Shown: one piece after another, positions 8,715 to 16,327 of the stretch
How the letters are laid out: the number at the start of each line of letters is the position of its first letter
Numbering within the stretch: position 1 is the first letter of the stretch
From: HXMU1420-13 sp965249965
GTDB lineage: Bacteria > Bacteroidota > Rhodothermia > Balneolales > Balneolaceae
Assembly (NCBI GenBank): GCA_965249965.1
Contig: OZ252262.1
Coordinates: 3,100,001-3,164,000 of the forward strand
DNA length: 64,000 nt
Direction of reading: 5' to 3'
The notes under the pieces: generated by a model
What the model was told of the DNA's origin: nothing
Seen by the model: the letters and a program-made list of their open reading frames with translations, nothing else
The model's database searches: none
Program-made: the position numbers and the translations under genes

Positions 8715-8971
8715 TGGAAATCATCAGCAAAATAGGACGTGGAATCGTAATCGGACTAGTTCGATTTTATCAAGGTGCGATATCCCCTTATTTAGGCAGA
8801 ACTTGTAGGTATTCTCCAACCTGTTCGCAGTACATGATCGAAGCTGTGAATGAATGGGGAGCTATAAAAGGATTATGGTTAGGAATAAAGCGAATTGGAC
8901 GGTGCCATCCCTGGGGTAGTCACGGTCATGACCCAGTTCCTGAAAATCCAAAAAAGAAACTGAAAGAATAA
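8714..8971 (+). CDS. yidD: Membrane protein insertion efficiency factor YidD
   Basis: An 85-residue YidD (PF01809) protein: F-Y-Q-G-A-I-S-P-Y-L-G near 18, the three conserved cysteines C31-R-Y-S-P-T-C37-S-Q-Y and R-C64-H-P-W-G, and the late H-D-P-V-P motif. YidD sits at the inner face of the cytoplasmic membrane, helped by an N-terminal amphipathic helix, and assists YidC-dependent insertion. In many bacteria yidD sits with rnpA and yidC; here it is coupled to cysS by a one-base overlap, a less usual place. Confidence 0.95.
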   Translation: MEIISKIGRGIVIGLVRFYQGAISPYLGRTCRYSPTCSQYMIEAVNEWGAIKGLWLGIKRIGRCHPWGSHGHDPVPENPKKKLKE

Positions 8972-8981
8972 CTTACATATT

Positions 8982-9072
8982 GTCATCCTGACCCGCCAGT
9001 TGGCGGAGAAGGATCTGCACTTCTAATAAAATTGTAGATTCTTCGTCCCAATAAATGGGGACTCTGAATGAC
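8982..9072. repeat. 91-bp dispersed palindromic repeat (GTCATCCTGA type)
   Basis: The outer ends are inverted: GTCATCCTGA at the left and TCTGAATGAC at the right, with an inner GAAGGATCT ... AGATTCTTCG pair and a compact palindrome CCGCCAGTTGGCGG at 8993-9006. This looks like the short dispersed intergenic repeats known in Bacteroidota genomes. It fills the gap between yidD and hisI and includes the ATG at 9055 that would otherwise extend hisI. Whether other copies exist cannot be told from this window. Confidence 0.65.
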
Positions 9073-9084
9073 TCAAAAGAAAAC

Positions 9085-9567
9085 ATGAGCGAAATTACAT
9101 TCAAAAAGAGAATCACCGTTGAGCAAGTAGAAGAGGGTTACGACTTAGCCCCGAAATTCGATGAAAACGGTTTAATCCCCGTTGTAACTACAGATTTCAA
9201 TTCCGGCGAACTTCTTATGCATGGATACATGAATGAGGAAGCTTTTAAGAAAACGATCGAACTGGGCGAGGCAGTGTATTACAGCCGAAGTCGTGAAGTA
9301 TTATGGCATAAAGGTGCCACTTCTGGGCTCACTCAAATTGTGAAAGAATTCCGCATTGACGATGATCAGGATTGTGTTTGGATACGTGTGGAAGTTCAAG
9401 GTAATGGTGCAAGTTGCCATGTTGGATACCGATCTTGCTTCTATCGTAGTGTTCCAACTGGTGATGAATTCTTTGAAAAAGAAGGCCAATTGCATTACGA
9501 AGAGTCCGAAAAAGTCTTCGATCCCAAAGAAGTTTATGGAGATGCACCAAATCCCACTAAACTTTGA
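9085..9567 (+). CDS. hisI: Phosphoribosyl-AMP cyclohydrolase
   Basis: Third step of histidine synthesis, opening the adenine ring of phosphoribosyl-AMP. Signatures seen: G-E-L-L-M-H-G-Y-M-N-E-E-A, Y-Y-S-R-S-R-E-V-L-W-H-K-G-A-T-S-G, D-D-D-Q-D-C, and C-H-V-G-Y-R-S-C-F for zinc. The HisE pyrophosphohydrolase domain found in HisIE fusions is absent. I start at ATG 9085 (M-S-E-I-T-F-K-K), not at ATG 9055, because 9055 lies inside the dispersed repeat and encodes ten residues unlike the family. No other his genes are near. A hairpin terminator follows. Confidence 0.93.
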   Translation: MSEITFKKRITVEQVEEGYDLAPKFDENGLIPVVTTDFNSGELLMHGYMNEEAFKKTIELGEAVYYSRSREVLWHKGATSGLTQIVKEFRIDDDQDCVWIRVEVQGNGASCHVGYRSCFYRSVPTGDEFFEKEGQLHYEESEKVFDPKEVYGDAPNPTKL

Positions 9568-9577
9568 TTTCAGAAAT

Positions 9578-9600
9578 AAAGCCCCTATTTGGGGCTTTTT
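9578..9600. terminator. Bidirectional hairpin terminator
   Basis: AAAGCCCC-TATT-GGGGCTTTTT directly after hisI and before the convergent GIN-domain gene. The GC stem has A-rich and T-rich flanks, so it can serve both strands. Confidence 0.85.
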
Positions 9601-9601
9601 A

Positions 9602-10495
9602 TCATTGAAATAATTTTAGTGTTTTACCTTCATCATCTGCTGAAATTTCAAGAAGAAGTACTTTCTCTGGTGAGTTATTATCTAAATAAACTTTAGTACC
9701 TACCGGAAAGCGTTCATTTTTAGTTTGCAGCCTTCCAATTGGAGCGCCGTAACCAAAACGGGCATCCTCAGGACCACTAAAAATTACCTTTACACGGCGC
9801 AATGAGTTATTCTTCAATTTCACATCAATATACGCGACTTCGGGTCGTGGTTTTTGGTCTTCTTCTTGAGATACTACTTGTGCACCTTCCTCATTTCGAT
9901 TAGATAAAATGGCAGGCTCATTTACGAATACAACTTTCCCATTGTTTGAAATCTGTGTATCAAGTTGATCTTGCACATTCAAGGTTACCGAACCAAAACT
10001 TTCAATGTTCACATCAGCACTTCTTGCAATTAAATCCGATGCATCAACTTTGCCAACTGCTGTTGATATCCCTAAAAACCCGGTGCTCCCGGAAAGAATA
10101 AAGTCACCAACATTTGCATTAATTACGAATTCCTGTTCATCTATCTCTACTATTTTATACATGCCATGCGCAGAGTTTCTGAACTCATTGAGTGATTGAG
10201 TAGTTATATCTATTTCAATTTTTTGAGAAGCAGAAATCCACTCTAACTGATCAATTTCTAGCGTTCCATCAATAACTTCAATTTTTATTGAATTAAGAAG
10301 GTTTTCATCTGTTCTTAATGTGATGGTATTTGATTCTCCAAATCGTACAGAAATATTGCTGGATAAGCCATTATCAATTTCAGTAAATGTGATTAAATCC
10401 CTTTCAATGGAGACTATGTTGCCATTCCCTCTAAGTTGAGCAAACGCACTACTAGCAAGAATAACAGAAATTATGGGTATTAATAAGTATTTCAT
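9602..10495 (-). CDS. Secreted GIN-domain (DUF2807) protein
   Basis: A signal peptide (residues 1-19, cut near A-F-A-Q) precedes a head GIN (DUF2807) beta-helix-like domain: R-D-L-I-T-F-T-E-I-D-N-G, I-S-V-R-F-G-E-S-N-T-I-T-L and repeated short strands up to about 195. Residues ~205-297 form a second part rich in charged residues (V-D/A-Y-I-D-V-K-L-K-N-N-S) with no family I recognise. GIN proteins are Bacteroidota envelope proteins of unknown function. It begins 2 bases after the DoxX gene, so the two form an operon. A second GIN protein lies at about 16.5 kb. Confidence 0.75.
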   Translation of the reverse strand: MKYLLIPIISVILASSAFAQLRGNGNIVSIERDLITFTEIDNGLSSNISVRFGESNTITLRTDENLLNSIKIEVIDGTLEIDQLEWISASQKIEIDITTQSLNEFRNSAHGMYKIVEIDEQEFVINANVGDFILSGSTGFLGISTAVGKVDASDLIARSADVNIESFGSVTLNVQDQLDTQISNNGKVVFVNEPAILSNRNEEGAQVVSQEEDQKPRPEVAYIDVKLKNNSLRRVKVIFSGPEDARFGYGAPIGRLQTKNERFPVGTKVYLDNNSPEKVLLLEISADDEGKTLKLFQ

Positions 10496-10497
10496 GA

Positions 10498-11067
10498 TTA
10501 ACCTCTCTCAACGATAATGGTAGTTTTTGTTAGTGATTTTGATTCCTCTGACAGCACATATTTTGAAATGACGTAGTCCAATCCAAATTTACCTGAACCA
10601 AAAGCCATTGCATATAAACTCACCCAAAGGAACCCGAGGGCTGGAAGCATGCCCCAAAGTCCACCACCCCATTTTTGTAAGAAAATGGCTACTAACATAG
10701 TACAGGCTATGAAGAATGCAGAAATTCTCGTTTGAAATCCCCACAAGAGAAACATCCCCCCTATTGCTTCACTTGCAGCTCCCATCCATGCGAAAAATTC
10801 CGGTGCCCAACTAAATGGAGCTCCAAAGTTTGCTACGTCTTTGGGAAACCAATCAACTACTTCAAATAAAGCGAGACCGGTATCAGCTAATGCCCATGGT
10901 ACGCCAAATTTATCGCCACCAAACATGGTTGCAAGAAAAAGTCCGGCTAAGATTCTTGGTAGCGCTAAAACGAAATTCGAGAATACACCTTCTACTTGCT
11001 TTGGTGCAGTAATAACTTTGATGAGCTTATAAATTTTATAAGCAAATGTGTTTGTTTCTATTTGCAT
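10498..11067 (-). CDS. DoxX-family membrane protein
   Basis: 189 residues with about four hydrophobic segments and DoxX/TQO-like features: L-P-R-I-L-A-G-L-F-L-A-T-M-F-G-G-D-K near 35, E-F-F-A-W-M-G-A-A-S-E-A-I-G-G near 90, then L-L-W-G-F-Q-T-R-I-S-A-F. DoxX proteins are integral inner-membrane proteins, some tied to quinone or thiol oxidation; most are uncharacterised. It is followed after 2 bases by the GIN-domain gene. Palindromic sites lie 10-100 bases upstream of its ATG and the AraC-type gene lies beyond them, suggesting local regulation (inference). Confidence 0.83.
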   Translation of the reverse strand: MQIETNTFAYKIYKLIKVITAPKQVEGVFSNFVLALPRILAGLFLATMFGGDKFGVPWALADTGLALFEVVDWFPKDVANFGAPFSWAPEFFAWMGAASEAIGGMFLLWGFQTRISAFFIACTMLVAIFLQKWGGGLWGMLPALGFLWVSLYAMAFGSGKFGLDYVISKYVLSEESKSLTKTTIIVERG

Positions 11068-11076
11068 CTGTAACTA

Positions 11077-11099
11077 TTTACGTTAAAAGTTTACGTAAA
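11077..11099. promoter_or_regulatory. Two near-identical TTTACGTWAAA sites before doxX
   Basis: TTTACGTTAAA (11077-11087) and TTTACGTAAA (11090-11099, a perfect palindrome) lie 10-32 bases upstream of the doxX ATG. Direct repetition of a palindromic word in the leader suggests protein binding, but short AT-rich words recur by chance here. Confidence 0.3.
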
Positions 11100-11124
11100 T
11101 ATCCGGTTTGCAAAACTAACGATC

Positions 11125-11167
11125 GTCTCAGCATAATTTGAGACGTCTCAAATTGTACTTTTGAGAC
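11125..11167. promoter_or_regulatory. Four-half-site palindromic operator upstream of doxX
   Basis: The 20-bp perfect palindrome AATTTGAGACGTCTCAAATT (11135-11154) is flanked by GTCTCA (11125-11130) and TTTGAGAC (11160-11167), giving four GTCTCA/TGAGAC half-sites in alternating orientation. It lies between the stop of the AraC-type gene and the doxX start, 60-100 bases upstream of doxX. AraC proteins usually bind direct repeats, so the binder may be another dimeric regulator. A terminator is unlikely because no T run follows on either strand. Confidence 0.6.
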
Positions 11168-11170
11168 TAA

Positions 11171-12331
11171 TTAGCTCTTGGTACTCGCTAAATATTCACT
11201 TGGTGATGACCCCGTAACCTTTTTAAAAACACGATTAAAAGTGGCCTTACTATTAAAGCCACAATCAAAGGCAATACCGAGAATAGAATATTGATGATTG
11301 GCTGGATCCTGAAGAGCTTTTTTTACTTCTTCGATACGATACTCGTTGATAAAATCATTGAAATTCTTACCAAATCCAGTGTTTATCACTTTTGAAAGTT
11401 GGTTAACCGATATTCCAATTTGTTTGGATAGTTCAGCTAAAGTTAACTCTGGCTGAAGGAATGATTTTTCAGTCTCCATAAAGGCAGCAAGTTTTTTAAT
11501 CAATTGTTGATCTATATCATTTTTGGCTGCCGCTCCTTCGTCATCTTTTTCAATGAATTTTAGGTCTGACAATTTTCCCAGATCAGCAAATATTCCCATC
11601 ATACCTAAATAAACCAATACAATTGAAGCGAATAGATACCACCACCAGTTCTGGGTCCAACTTAGTTCAACTACATAATCAAACAAGATAAATGTAATTC
11701 GAAGTATGAATAATCCCAGATAGGCGAAAAGAAAATTTCGAAGCCAATTCAGTTCAACTTTAAATGTATTCGAAAAGAATTCCAGAATTTTATTTCTGAA
11801 TTCATAGAAAATCTTAGCTGCATGGAAGAAGTATATTCCTCTAGATATTACTCCTAAAACAACCATTAAAGGGCCAATTGCGAAATTTATCTTAACAAAT
11901 AGAACCCCATTTTGGATATCATTAAAACCTGGTTGTTGAGCATCGTACAGGTAAATAAACACCTGAAGCAATAGATATAATAACCAAGGGATAAAATGCC
12001 AAAGATCTTTGCGAACGAATCGAAATGTTTGCACAGTCAAACTTTTTACATAGAAGTAAACTAAGGGACCAAGAATCAAAGAGAAGTCTATCAGGAAATA
12101 ATTGATCTTGGTAGTCGGATAGGTATCGTACCAGCTCATAAACCCAATCATATATGCGGTACATCGCAGTCCCGTAATTACAAGAAAGGTAGCAAGTAAT
12201 ATGTCTGAAATTTTTCGATTTCGGGCATATCGTACAAAAAGGATGATTGCAAAAAGATACCCCTGACCAACAAGTATGATCAGAGGCATGCTATATAAAT
12301 TAAAATCCGGGAATGTTTGTAGAAACGCCAT
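11171..12331 (-). CDS. Membrane-bound AraC-family transcriptional regulator
   Basis: Residues ~10-245 hold about seven hydrophobic helices (for example I-I-L-V-G-Q-G-Y-L-F-A-I-I-L-F near 18), and residues ~285-386 form an AraC two-helix-turn-helix domain: L-A-E-L-S-K-Q-I-G-I-S-V-N-Q-L-S-K-V-I-N and the classic I-A-F-D-C-G-F-N-S-K-A-T-F-N-R-V-F-K-K. Such fusions are common one-component regulators in Bacteroidota and probably sense a membrane or external cue. It is transcribed towards doxX and the GIN gene and may control them. The ATG at 12331 precedes the first helix. Confidence 0.9.
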   Translation of the reverse strand: MAFLQTFPDFNLYSMPLIILVGQGYLFAIILFVRYARNRKISDILLATFLVITGLRCTAYMIGFMSWYDTYPTTKINYFLIDFSLILGPLVYFYVKSLTVQTFRFVRKDLWHFIPWLLYLLLQVFIYLYDAQQPGFNDIQNGVLFVKINFAIGPLMVVLGVISRGIYFFHAAKIFYEFRNKILEFFSNTFKVELNWLRNFLFAYLGLFILRITFILFDYVVELSWTQNWWWYLFASIVLVYLGMMGIFADLGKLSDLKFIEKDDEGAAAKNDIDQQLIKKLAAFMETEKSFLQPELTLAELSKQIGISVNQLSKVINTGFGKNFNDFINEYRIEEVKKALQDPANHQYSILGIAFDCGFNSKATFNRVFKKVTGSSPSEYLASTKS

Positions 12332-12441
12332 CGAGGCTAATTTGCCACTATTCGTTACAATTTGAAAATCATTTTTTTAGGCTTTTGTGACAATTCAAAC
12401 TTGATGAATAGATAGATTCAACGAAAATATATTTTTTACTT

Positions 12442-12903
12442 ATGAAATCAACACTATTATTTACGCTCTTACTACTTACACTATCATTTTCGGCAAGTGC
12501 TCAAACGTCTTATACCAATGTAGATGACAATTTTGTAGCACTTGGGGGGTACGATCCTGTAAGCTACTTCACTCAAGAAAAGCCATCGAAAGGAGAAGAA
12601 AGCTATTCAGCTGAACATAACGGAGCTACTTATTATTTCTCAAGTCAGGATAATTTGAACGTATTCGAAACAGATCCTGATAAATATGCCCCTGCTTATG
12701 GTGGATACTGTGCCTATGCCATGGGAAAAGGGTATTTAGCGGATGCGAATCCTAAAACCTATAAAATTAAGGATGGTAAATTGCTCGTATTCTTTAACAA
12801 TGTAGTAGTAAATACTTTGAATCGATGGAATCGTGATGAAGAGAATTTATATCCTTCTGCCGAGGAAAATTGGGAAACAAAAGTAGCTTTTGAAGAAGAC
12901 TAA
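12442..12903 (+). CDS. Secreted YHS-domain protein
   Basis: A signal peptide (residues 1-20, F-S-A-S-A-Q) is followed by a YHS domain: A-L-G-G-Y-D-P-V-S-Y-F, Y-Y-F-S-S-Q-D-N-L-N-V-F, D-P-D-K-Y-A-P-A-Y-G-G-Y-C-A-Y-A-M-G. YHS domains are small, often metal-binding modules; secreted single-domain members are common in marine bacteria and have no firm function. The single cysteine in G-Y-C-A is conserved. The gene faces away from the AraC-type gene and is followed at once by a dispersed repeat. Confidence 0.88.
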   Translation: MKSTLLFTLLLLTLSFSASAQTSYTNVDDNFVALGGYDPVSYFTQEKPSKGEESYSAEHNGATYYFSSQDNLNVFETDPDKYAPAYGGYCAYAMGKGYLADANPKTYKIKDGKLLVFFNNVVVNTLNRWNRDEENLYPSAEENWETKVAFEED

Positions 12904-12908
12904 CCCCT

Positions 12909-12990
12909 TTCACGAGTGAAGCGAAGTGATCTCAGTATTTAGAATCCAGAGATTGCTTCGTGTCCCCGACATGTCGGGATCCTCGCAAAT
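12909..12990. repeat. Dispersed repeat, copy A
   Basis: It begins TTCACGAGTGAAGCGAAGTG, has CAGAGATTGCTTCGT in the middle and TCCTCGCAAA at the end, with an inserted perfect palindrome CCCGACATGTCGGG (12965-12978). Copy B at 13363-13438 shares the left end, centre and right end in the same orientation. Confidence 0.7.
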
Positions 12991-13039
12991 GAATCAATTC
13001 ACAATACTTATATAGGCAGAGATCCCACAAATGAATTAG

Positions 13040-13343
13040 TTAGACATCCCAATCTTTACTTAGGTCTTCCCATTTGGGATTCACACTTTCAACTAACTCG
13101 ATTTTCTTCCTTCTTGAACCTGCTTTAATCTGTTTTTTCTCTTGATGATACATCATCAGAAAACTCAAAGCTCTCAAAGTAAACAAGCCTATCTACATTA
13201 TACCGAGCAGTAAAGCTTTGAGGTGACAGTTTTCTCTTATGCTCGATCATTCTCCTAGTTAGATCGGATGACTTGCCCGTATATAGAACCGTTCGACGTT
13301 TATTTGCTAGTATATAAACATAGTATGATTGACCTAAAACCAT
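13040..13343 (-). pseudogene. GIY-YIG endonuclease-like gene broken by a +1 frameshift
   Basis: The N-terminal frame (72 residues) has the GIY-YIG signature as Y-Y-V-Y-I-L-A-N followed by V-L-Y-T-G-K-S-S-D-L-T-R-R-M-I-E-H-K. It ends prematurely after S-S-R-E-K-T-D. Dropping one base from the A6 run (T6 on the plus strand, 13133-13138) restores the family ending: R-E-K-Q-I-K-A-G-S-R-R-K-K-I-E-L-V-E-S, then P-K-W-E-D-L, stop at 13040-13042, for about 100 residues. The shift could be a real inactivation, slippage during expression, or a sequencing error in the homopolymer. The gene lies between two direct copies of the same repeat. Stand-alone GIY-YIG proteins of this size are abundant in Bacteroidota and poorly understood. 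Confidence 0.85.
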
Positions 13344-13362
13344 TATAAATAATAAGAAACAT

Positions 13363-13438
13363 TCACGAGTGAAGCGAAGTGATCTCTAGCTTGTGAAAAA
13401 ATACAGAGATTGCGTCGTCGTTTTCTCTCCTCGCAAAG
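13363..13438. repeat. Dispersed repeat, copy B
   Basis: Same order of blocks as copy A (TTCACGAGTGAAGCGAAGTG, CAGAGATTGC-TCGT, TCCTCGCAAA), same orientation, without the CCCGACATGTCGGG insert. It ends 6 bases before the ATP-grasp gene, so it may act as 3' end or spacer there. Confidence 0.7.
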
Positions 13439-13443
13439 GTGAT

Positions 13444-14361
13444 TTAGTAAAACTCTGAGCTTTCATCAATTCTTTTCACAATTTCTCTGGCTAATTTTTT
13501 TGCTGCAACTGCATTCTCTCTAAACCATAATTCAGGTTCAATTAATTCAAGCTCAGTGAGTACAAATTCACCTGAATTATCCCACATTACATCTACTCGG
13601 GCATAAGCAGGTAGTGGATTGCATGCACGTACTACTTTTTCGGCAAACTCCATTTCCAGGTAACCGGGGTCATAATCATGAACGGTTCCGCCAAAATCAT
13701 CTTGAACTCGAAAATCCCCGGGTTTGGCTTTTTTTAGAATCGCATGTGTAAATTCACCCGCTATCACCATCAATGAAATTTCGCCCTTTTTAGTAATACT
13801 ATATTGATAGGGTTGAAGCATCATCCCTTCCTGCGAAATTAACTGCCGATATATCGACTCATGGTCATCAATATTCTCATGATTAAGCTTGTAAGTATGC
13901 CGGGCTGCTCCAGCAATCATAGGTTTTAGAATTACATCTTCGCAATGTAATTCTAGAAATAGTTCTCGCAGTGTTCGCGTATCACCTTGCTCCACAAATG
14001 TTGTTTCTACGGTTTTTATCCCGTTTTCCTGCAGATCTTTAAGGTATGATTTGTTCATATTCCATCGAATCTGATCGATAGGATTGATAAACATGGTTTG
14101 TTCTTTTACCCGTGATAACCACGCATCAAATTCTGGAAAACGATCAAAATAATCCCATGTGGTTCTAAAAACGGCACATCGGGTTGAACTCCAATTAAAA
14201 TCTGGGTCAGCCCAATCTGCTCTAACCACATTCAAATCATACTTTTCGAGTGCAGATTTCAGCAGATTATCTTCCCAAAGAACATTCATCACGTACTCAG
14301 AATCGTCCGACGGATTTAAGTAACGTGATTCCGTTAATATTGCAACATCAATGGGTTTCAA
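13444..14361 (-). CDS. ATP-grasp ligase of unknown substrate
   Basis: About 305 residues of an ATP-grasp enzyme related to glutathione synthetase/RimK-like ligases: D-V-A-I-L-T N-terminal strand, F-R-T-T-W-D-Y-F, M-N-K-S-Y-L-K-D-L lead-in, V-I-L-K-P lysine strand, Q-P-Y-Q hinge, and the metal-binding E-L-E-L-I-E-P-E-L end. The frame is open back to 14463, but that extension would run into the helicase gene. I start at TTG 14361, which is preceded by an AGG box, gives residues K-P-I-D-V-A-I-L-T at the N-terminus and leaves 13 bases after the helicase stop. The product is expected to join a carboxylate to an amine or thiol; the substrate cannot be named. Probably cotranscribed with the helicase. 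Confidence 0.75.
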   Translation of the reverse strand: MKPIDVAILTESRYLNPSDDSEYVMNVLWEDNLLKSALEKYDLNVVRADWADPDFNWSSTRCAVFRTTWDYFDRFPEFDAWLSRVKEQTMFINPIDQIRWNMNKSYLKDLQENGIKTVETTFVEQGDTRTLRELFLELHCEDVILKPMIAGAARHTYKLNHENIDDHESIYRQLISQEGMMLQPYQYSITKKGEISLMVIAGEFTHAILKKAKPGDFRVQDDFGGTVHDYDPGYLEMEFAEKVVRACNPLPAYARVDVMWDNSGEFVLTELELIEPELWFRENAVAAKKLAREIVKRIDESSEFY

Positions 14362-14374
14362 TGTACCTGATATT

Positions 14375-16087
14375 TTATCGTTTTCGGTTCTTACCTCTGT
14401 TTCTATCCGATCTGCTGCGGCCAGATTTACTGCGCTGTTTGGTGTCTTTCTTGGCACTTTCAACAGAAACTTTACGTCCTTCGAATTCTATGCCTTTAAC
14501 ACTATCAATGATTGCAGGTCCGTAACCGGGTTCAACTTCAAAAAACGAAAAGTTAAGTTGTACATCAATCTTACCGAAATCAGGTTTTTCTCCATTCAAT
14601 ACTTCGTTAATTACACCCATTAGTCGTACAGGATTTAAGCCATCACGCTTCCCAACGTTGATAAAAAACCGTTCAAAATTTGAGTCATTTCCGCGGTCGC
14701 GACCTCTATCTCGGTCTCTACCTTTTCCGCGATCATTCCGATCTCTTCGATCTGATTTTCCTGAAACATTCAGGTCAGCAGAATTTTCGTAATACTCCAA
14801 AAACCGGTTGAATTCTACCGAAAGAAAATGCTTGATAAGCTCATCTCTTTCCAGTTCCTCAAGTTTTGCAATGGCGTCTGGTAAAAATGGAGCAATGCGA
14901 TCTTCGTCAACTTCTGTGGATTTTACTTTATCGATTAAGTCTAGCATTCGTATTCCACAGATTTCTTCTCCTGTAGGTACGGTTTTTCTGAAAAAATCTT
15001 TACCAACCATCCGCTCCAAATTATTAATTCGGCGCATTTCGCGAGTATGAATGATCGAAATGGAGGTTCCATGATTACCAGCCCGACCAGTTCTACCACT
15101 TCGGTGAATGTATACTTCTAAATCATCCGGTAGGTTGTAATTGATAACATGCGTTAGACTGTTTACATCAAGTCCACGAGCGGCAACATCCGTTGCAACT
15201 AGCAACTGCAATTCTTTAGTACGAAATTGGTTCATGACAAAGTCGCGCTGATTTTGAGACAAATCGCCATTCAAAAGATCAACTTCATAGCCTTCTTTCT
15301 TAAGTTTTCCGGCAATTTCCGCAGTTTCGTTTCGGGTTCTACAAAATATGATACCGTACAAACTTGGTAACATATCCACTAATCGCTTTAATGTTTCGTA
15401 GCGGTCGCGAGCATGCACCATGTAATAATGATGCTCTACATTTTTAGCACCGGAATTTCGTTCTCCTACTTCAATTTCAACAGGGTCATTCATATACTTT
15501 TTCGCCATACGAGCAATTGGCTTAGGCATAGTTGCCGAGAAAAGTAGCGTTTGTTTGTCGGCAGGTGTGCCATCTAAAATTTGATCTAGATCTTCCTGAA
15601 ATCCCATATTCAGCATTTCATCGGCTTCATCCAACACCACAGTATGAATATTACTTACATCAAGTTTGCGTTTTCGGATTAGATCAAGGGTTCTTCCAGG
15701 TGTACCTATAACTACCTGTGCTCCATTTTCCAGAGCCCTTATTTGAGTTCTGTAATCTGAGCCGCCATAGACTGCTACAGTTTTAATTTTCTTAAGTCGT
15801 TTGCTAAACGATTTCAAATCTTTTGCTATTTGAATGGCTAATTCTCGGGTAGGAGATAAAATCAAAAGCTGAACTTCAGCCACTGATTGATCGATTTTTT
15901 GTAACGAAGGTAGCCCGAAAGCACCTGTTTTGCCTGTACCAGTTTGGGCAAGTGCTATTAAATCGTTTTTGTTATTTAATATTTGAGGAATAGCCTCTTT
16001 TTGAATTTGAGTTGGTTGCTCAAATCCTAATAATTGAACGGCATCCAGCAGTTCCTGCTGCAAACCAAGTTCTTGGAAAGTTGTCAT
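14375..16087 (-). CDS. DEAD-box RNA helicase, DeaD/CsdA type
   Basis: All core motifs are present: Q motif around 22-30, A-Q-T-G-T-G-K-T (47-54), P-T-R-E-L-A, G-T-P-G-R, D153-E-A-D156, S-A-T, then the second RecA lobe with H-R-S-G-R-T-G-R-A-G. A basic, low-complexity Arg/Asp-rich linker (about 440-470, D-R-N-D-R-G-K-G-R-D-R) leads to a DbpA-type RNA-binding domain (F-F-I-N-V-G-K-R-D-G-L through V-S-V-E-S-A-K) and a basic tail. This layout matches cold-shock and ribosome-assembly helicases. A ~160-base leader with inverted repeats lies upstream, which would fit cold-regulated expression (inference). Confidence 0.95.
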   Translation of the reverse strand: MTTFQELGLQQELLDAVQLLGFEQPTQIQKEAIPQILNNKNDLIALAQTGTGKTGAFGLPSLQKIDQSVAEVQLLILSPTRELAIQIAKDLKSFSKRLKKIKTVAVYGGSDYRTQIRALENGAQVVIGTPGRTLDLIRKRKLDVSNIHTVVLDEADEMLNMGFQEDLDQILDGTPADKQTLLFSATMPKPIARMAKKYMNDPVEIEVGERNSGAKNVEHHYYMVHARDRYETLKRLVDMLPSLYGIIFCRTRNETAEIAGKLKKEGYEVDLLNGDLSQNQRDFVMNQFRTKELQLLVATDVAARGLDVNSLTHVINYNLPDDLEVYIHRSGRTGRAGNHGTSISIIHTREMRRINNLERMVGKDFFRKTVPTGEEICGIRMLDLIDKVKSTEVDEDRIAPFLPDAIAKLEELERDELIKHFLSVEFNRFLEYYENSADLNVSGKSDRRDRNDRGKGRDRDRGRDRGNDSNFERFFINVGKRDGLNPVRLMGVINEVLNGEKPDFGKIDVQLNFSFFEVEPGYGPAIIDSVKGIEFEGRKVSVESAKKDTKQRSKSGRSRSDRNRGKNRKR

Positions 16088-16130
16088 TCTGTGTGATTAT
16101 GCGGAAATGCAAAAAGCCCTGCTCTGTACA

Positions 16131-16166
16131 CTTGTCCGATTGATAATTAGGTGAGCATTGGACAAG
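16131..16166 (-). promoter_or_regulatory. Inverted repeat in the helicase leader
   Basis: CTTGTCC (16131-16137) pairs with GGACAAG (16160-16166), 44 bases upstream of the helicase ATG. In the leftward transcript it would be a 7-bp hairpin in the 5' untranslated region. It could be a cold-shock leader element or an operator; the sequence does not decide. Confidence 0.35.
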
Positions 16167-16243
16167 CTTTCAAGCCCGACTGCTTGATGTTAAAAGCCAG
16201 CAAAGTTCAAATTCCACAAGGGGTCGAAGAATTGTTTAAAACA

Positions 16244-16293
16244 AAAAGTTCCGATCTTGTCACGAACTCACATAACAAAGATACGGAACTTTT
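16244..16293 (-). terminator. Strong hairpin terminator after the second GIN gene
   Basis: AAAAGTTCCG (16244-16253) pairs with CGGAACTTTT (16284-16293), and the stem continues with CTTGT/ACAAAG after a small bulge. On the minus strand the hairpin is followed by TTTTTGTTTT. It lies 35 bases beyond the stop of the GIN-domain gene. Confidence 0.7.
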
Positions 16294-16327
16294 AAGAGAG
16301 TGTAGGTAAATAAAATTTTAGGTGTAT

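Noticed and set aside
14362..14463. N-terminal extension of the ATP-grasp gene
   Set aside because: It runs 89 bases into the helicase coding region and its residues do not fit the family; the TTG at 14361 fits better.
16203..16230. GTTCAAATTCC-like word resembling a tRNA T-loop
   Set aside because: No matching stems on either side and it lies between a terminator and the helicase leader.
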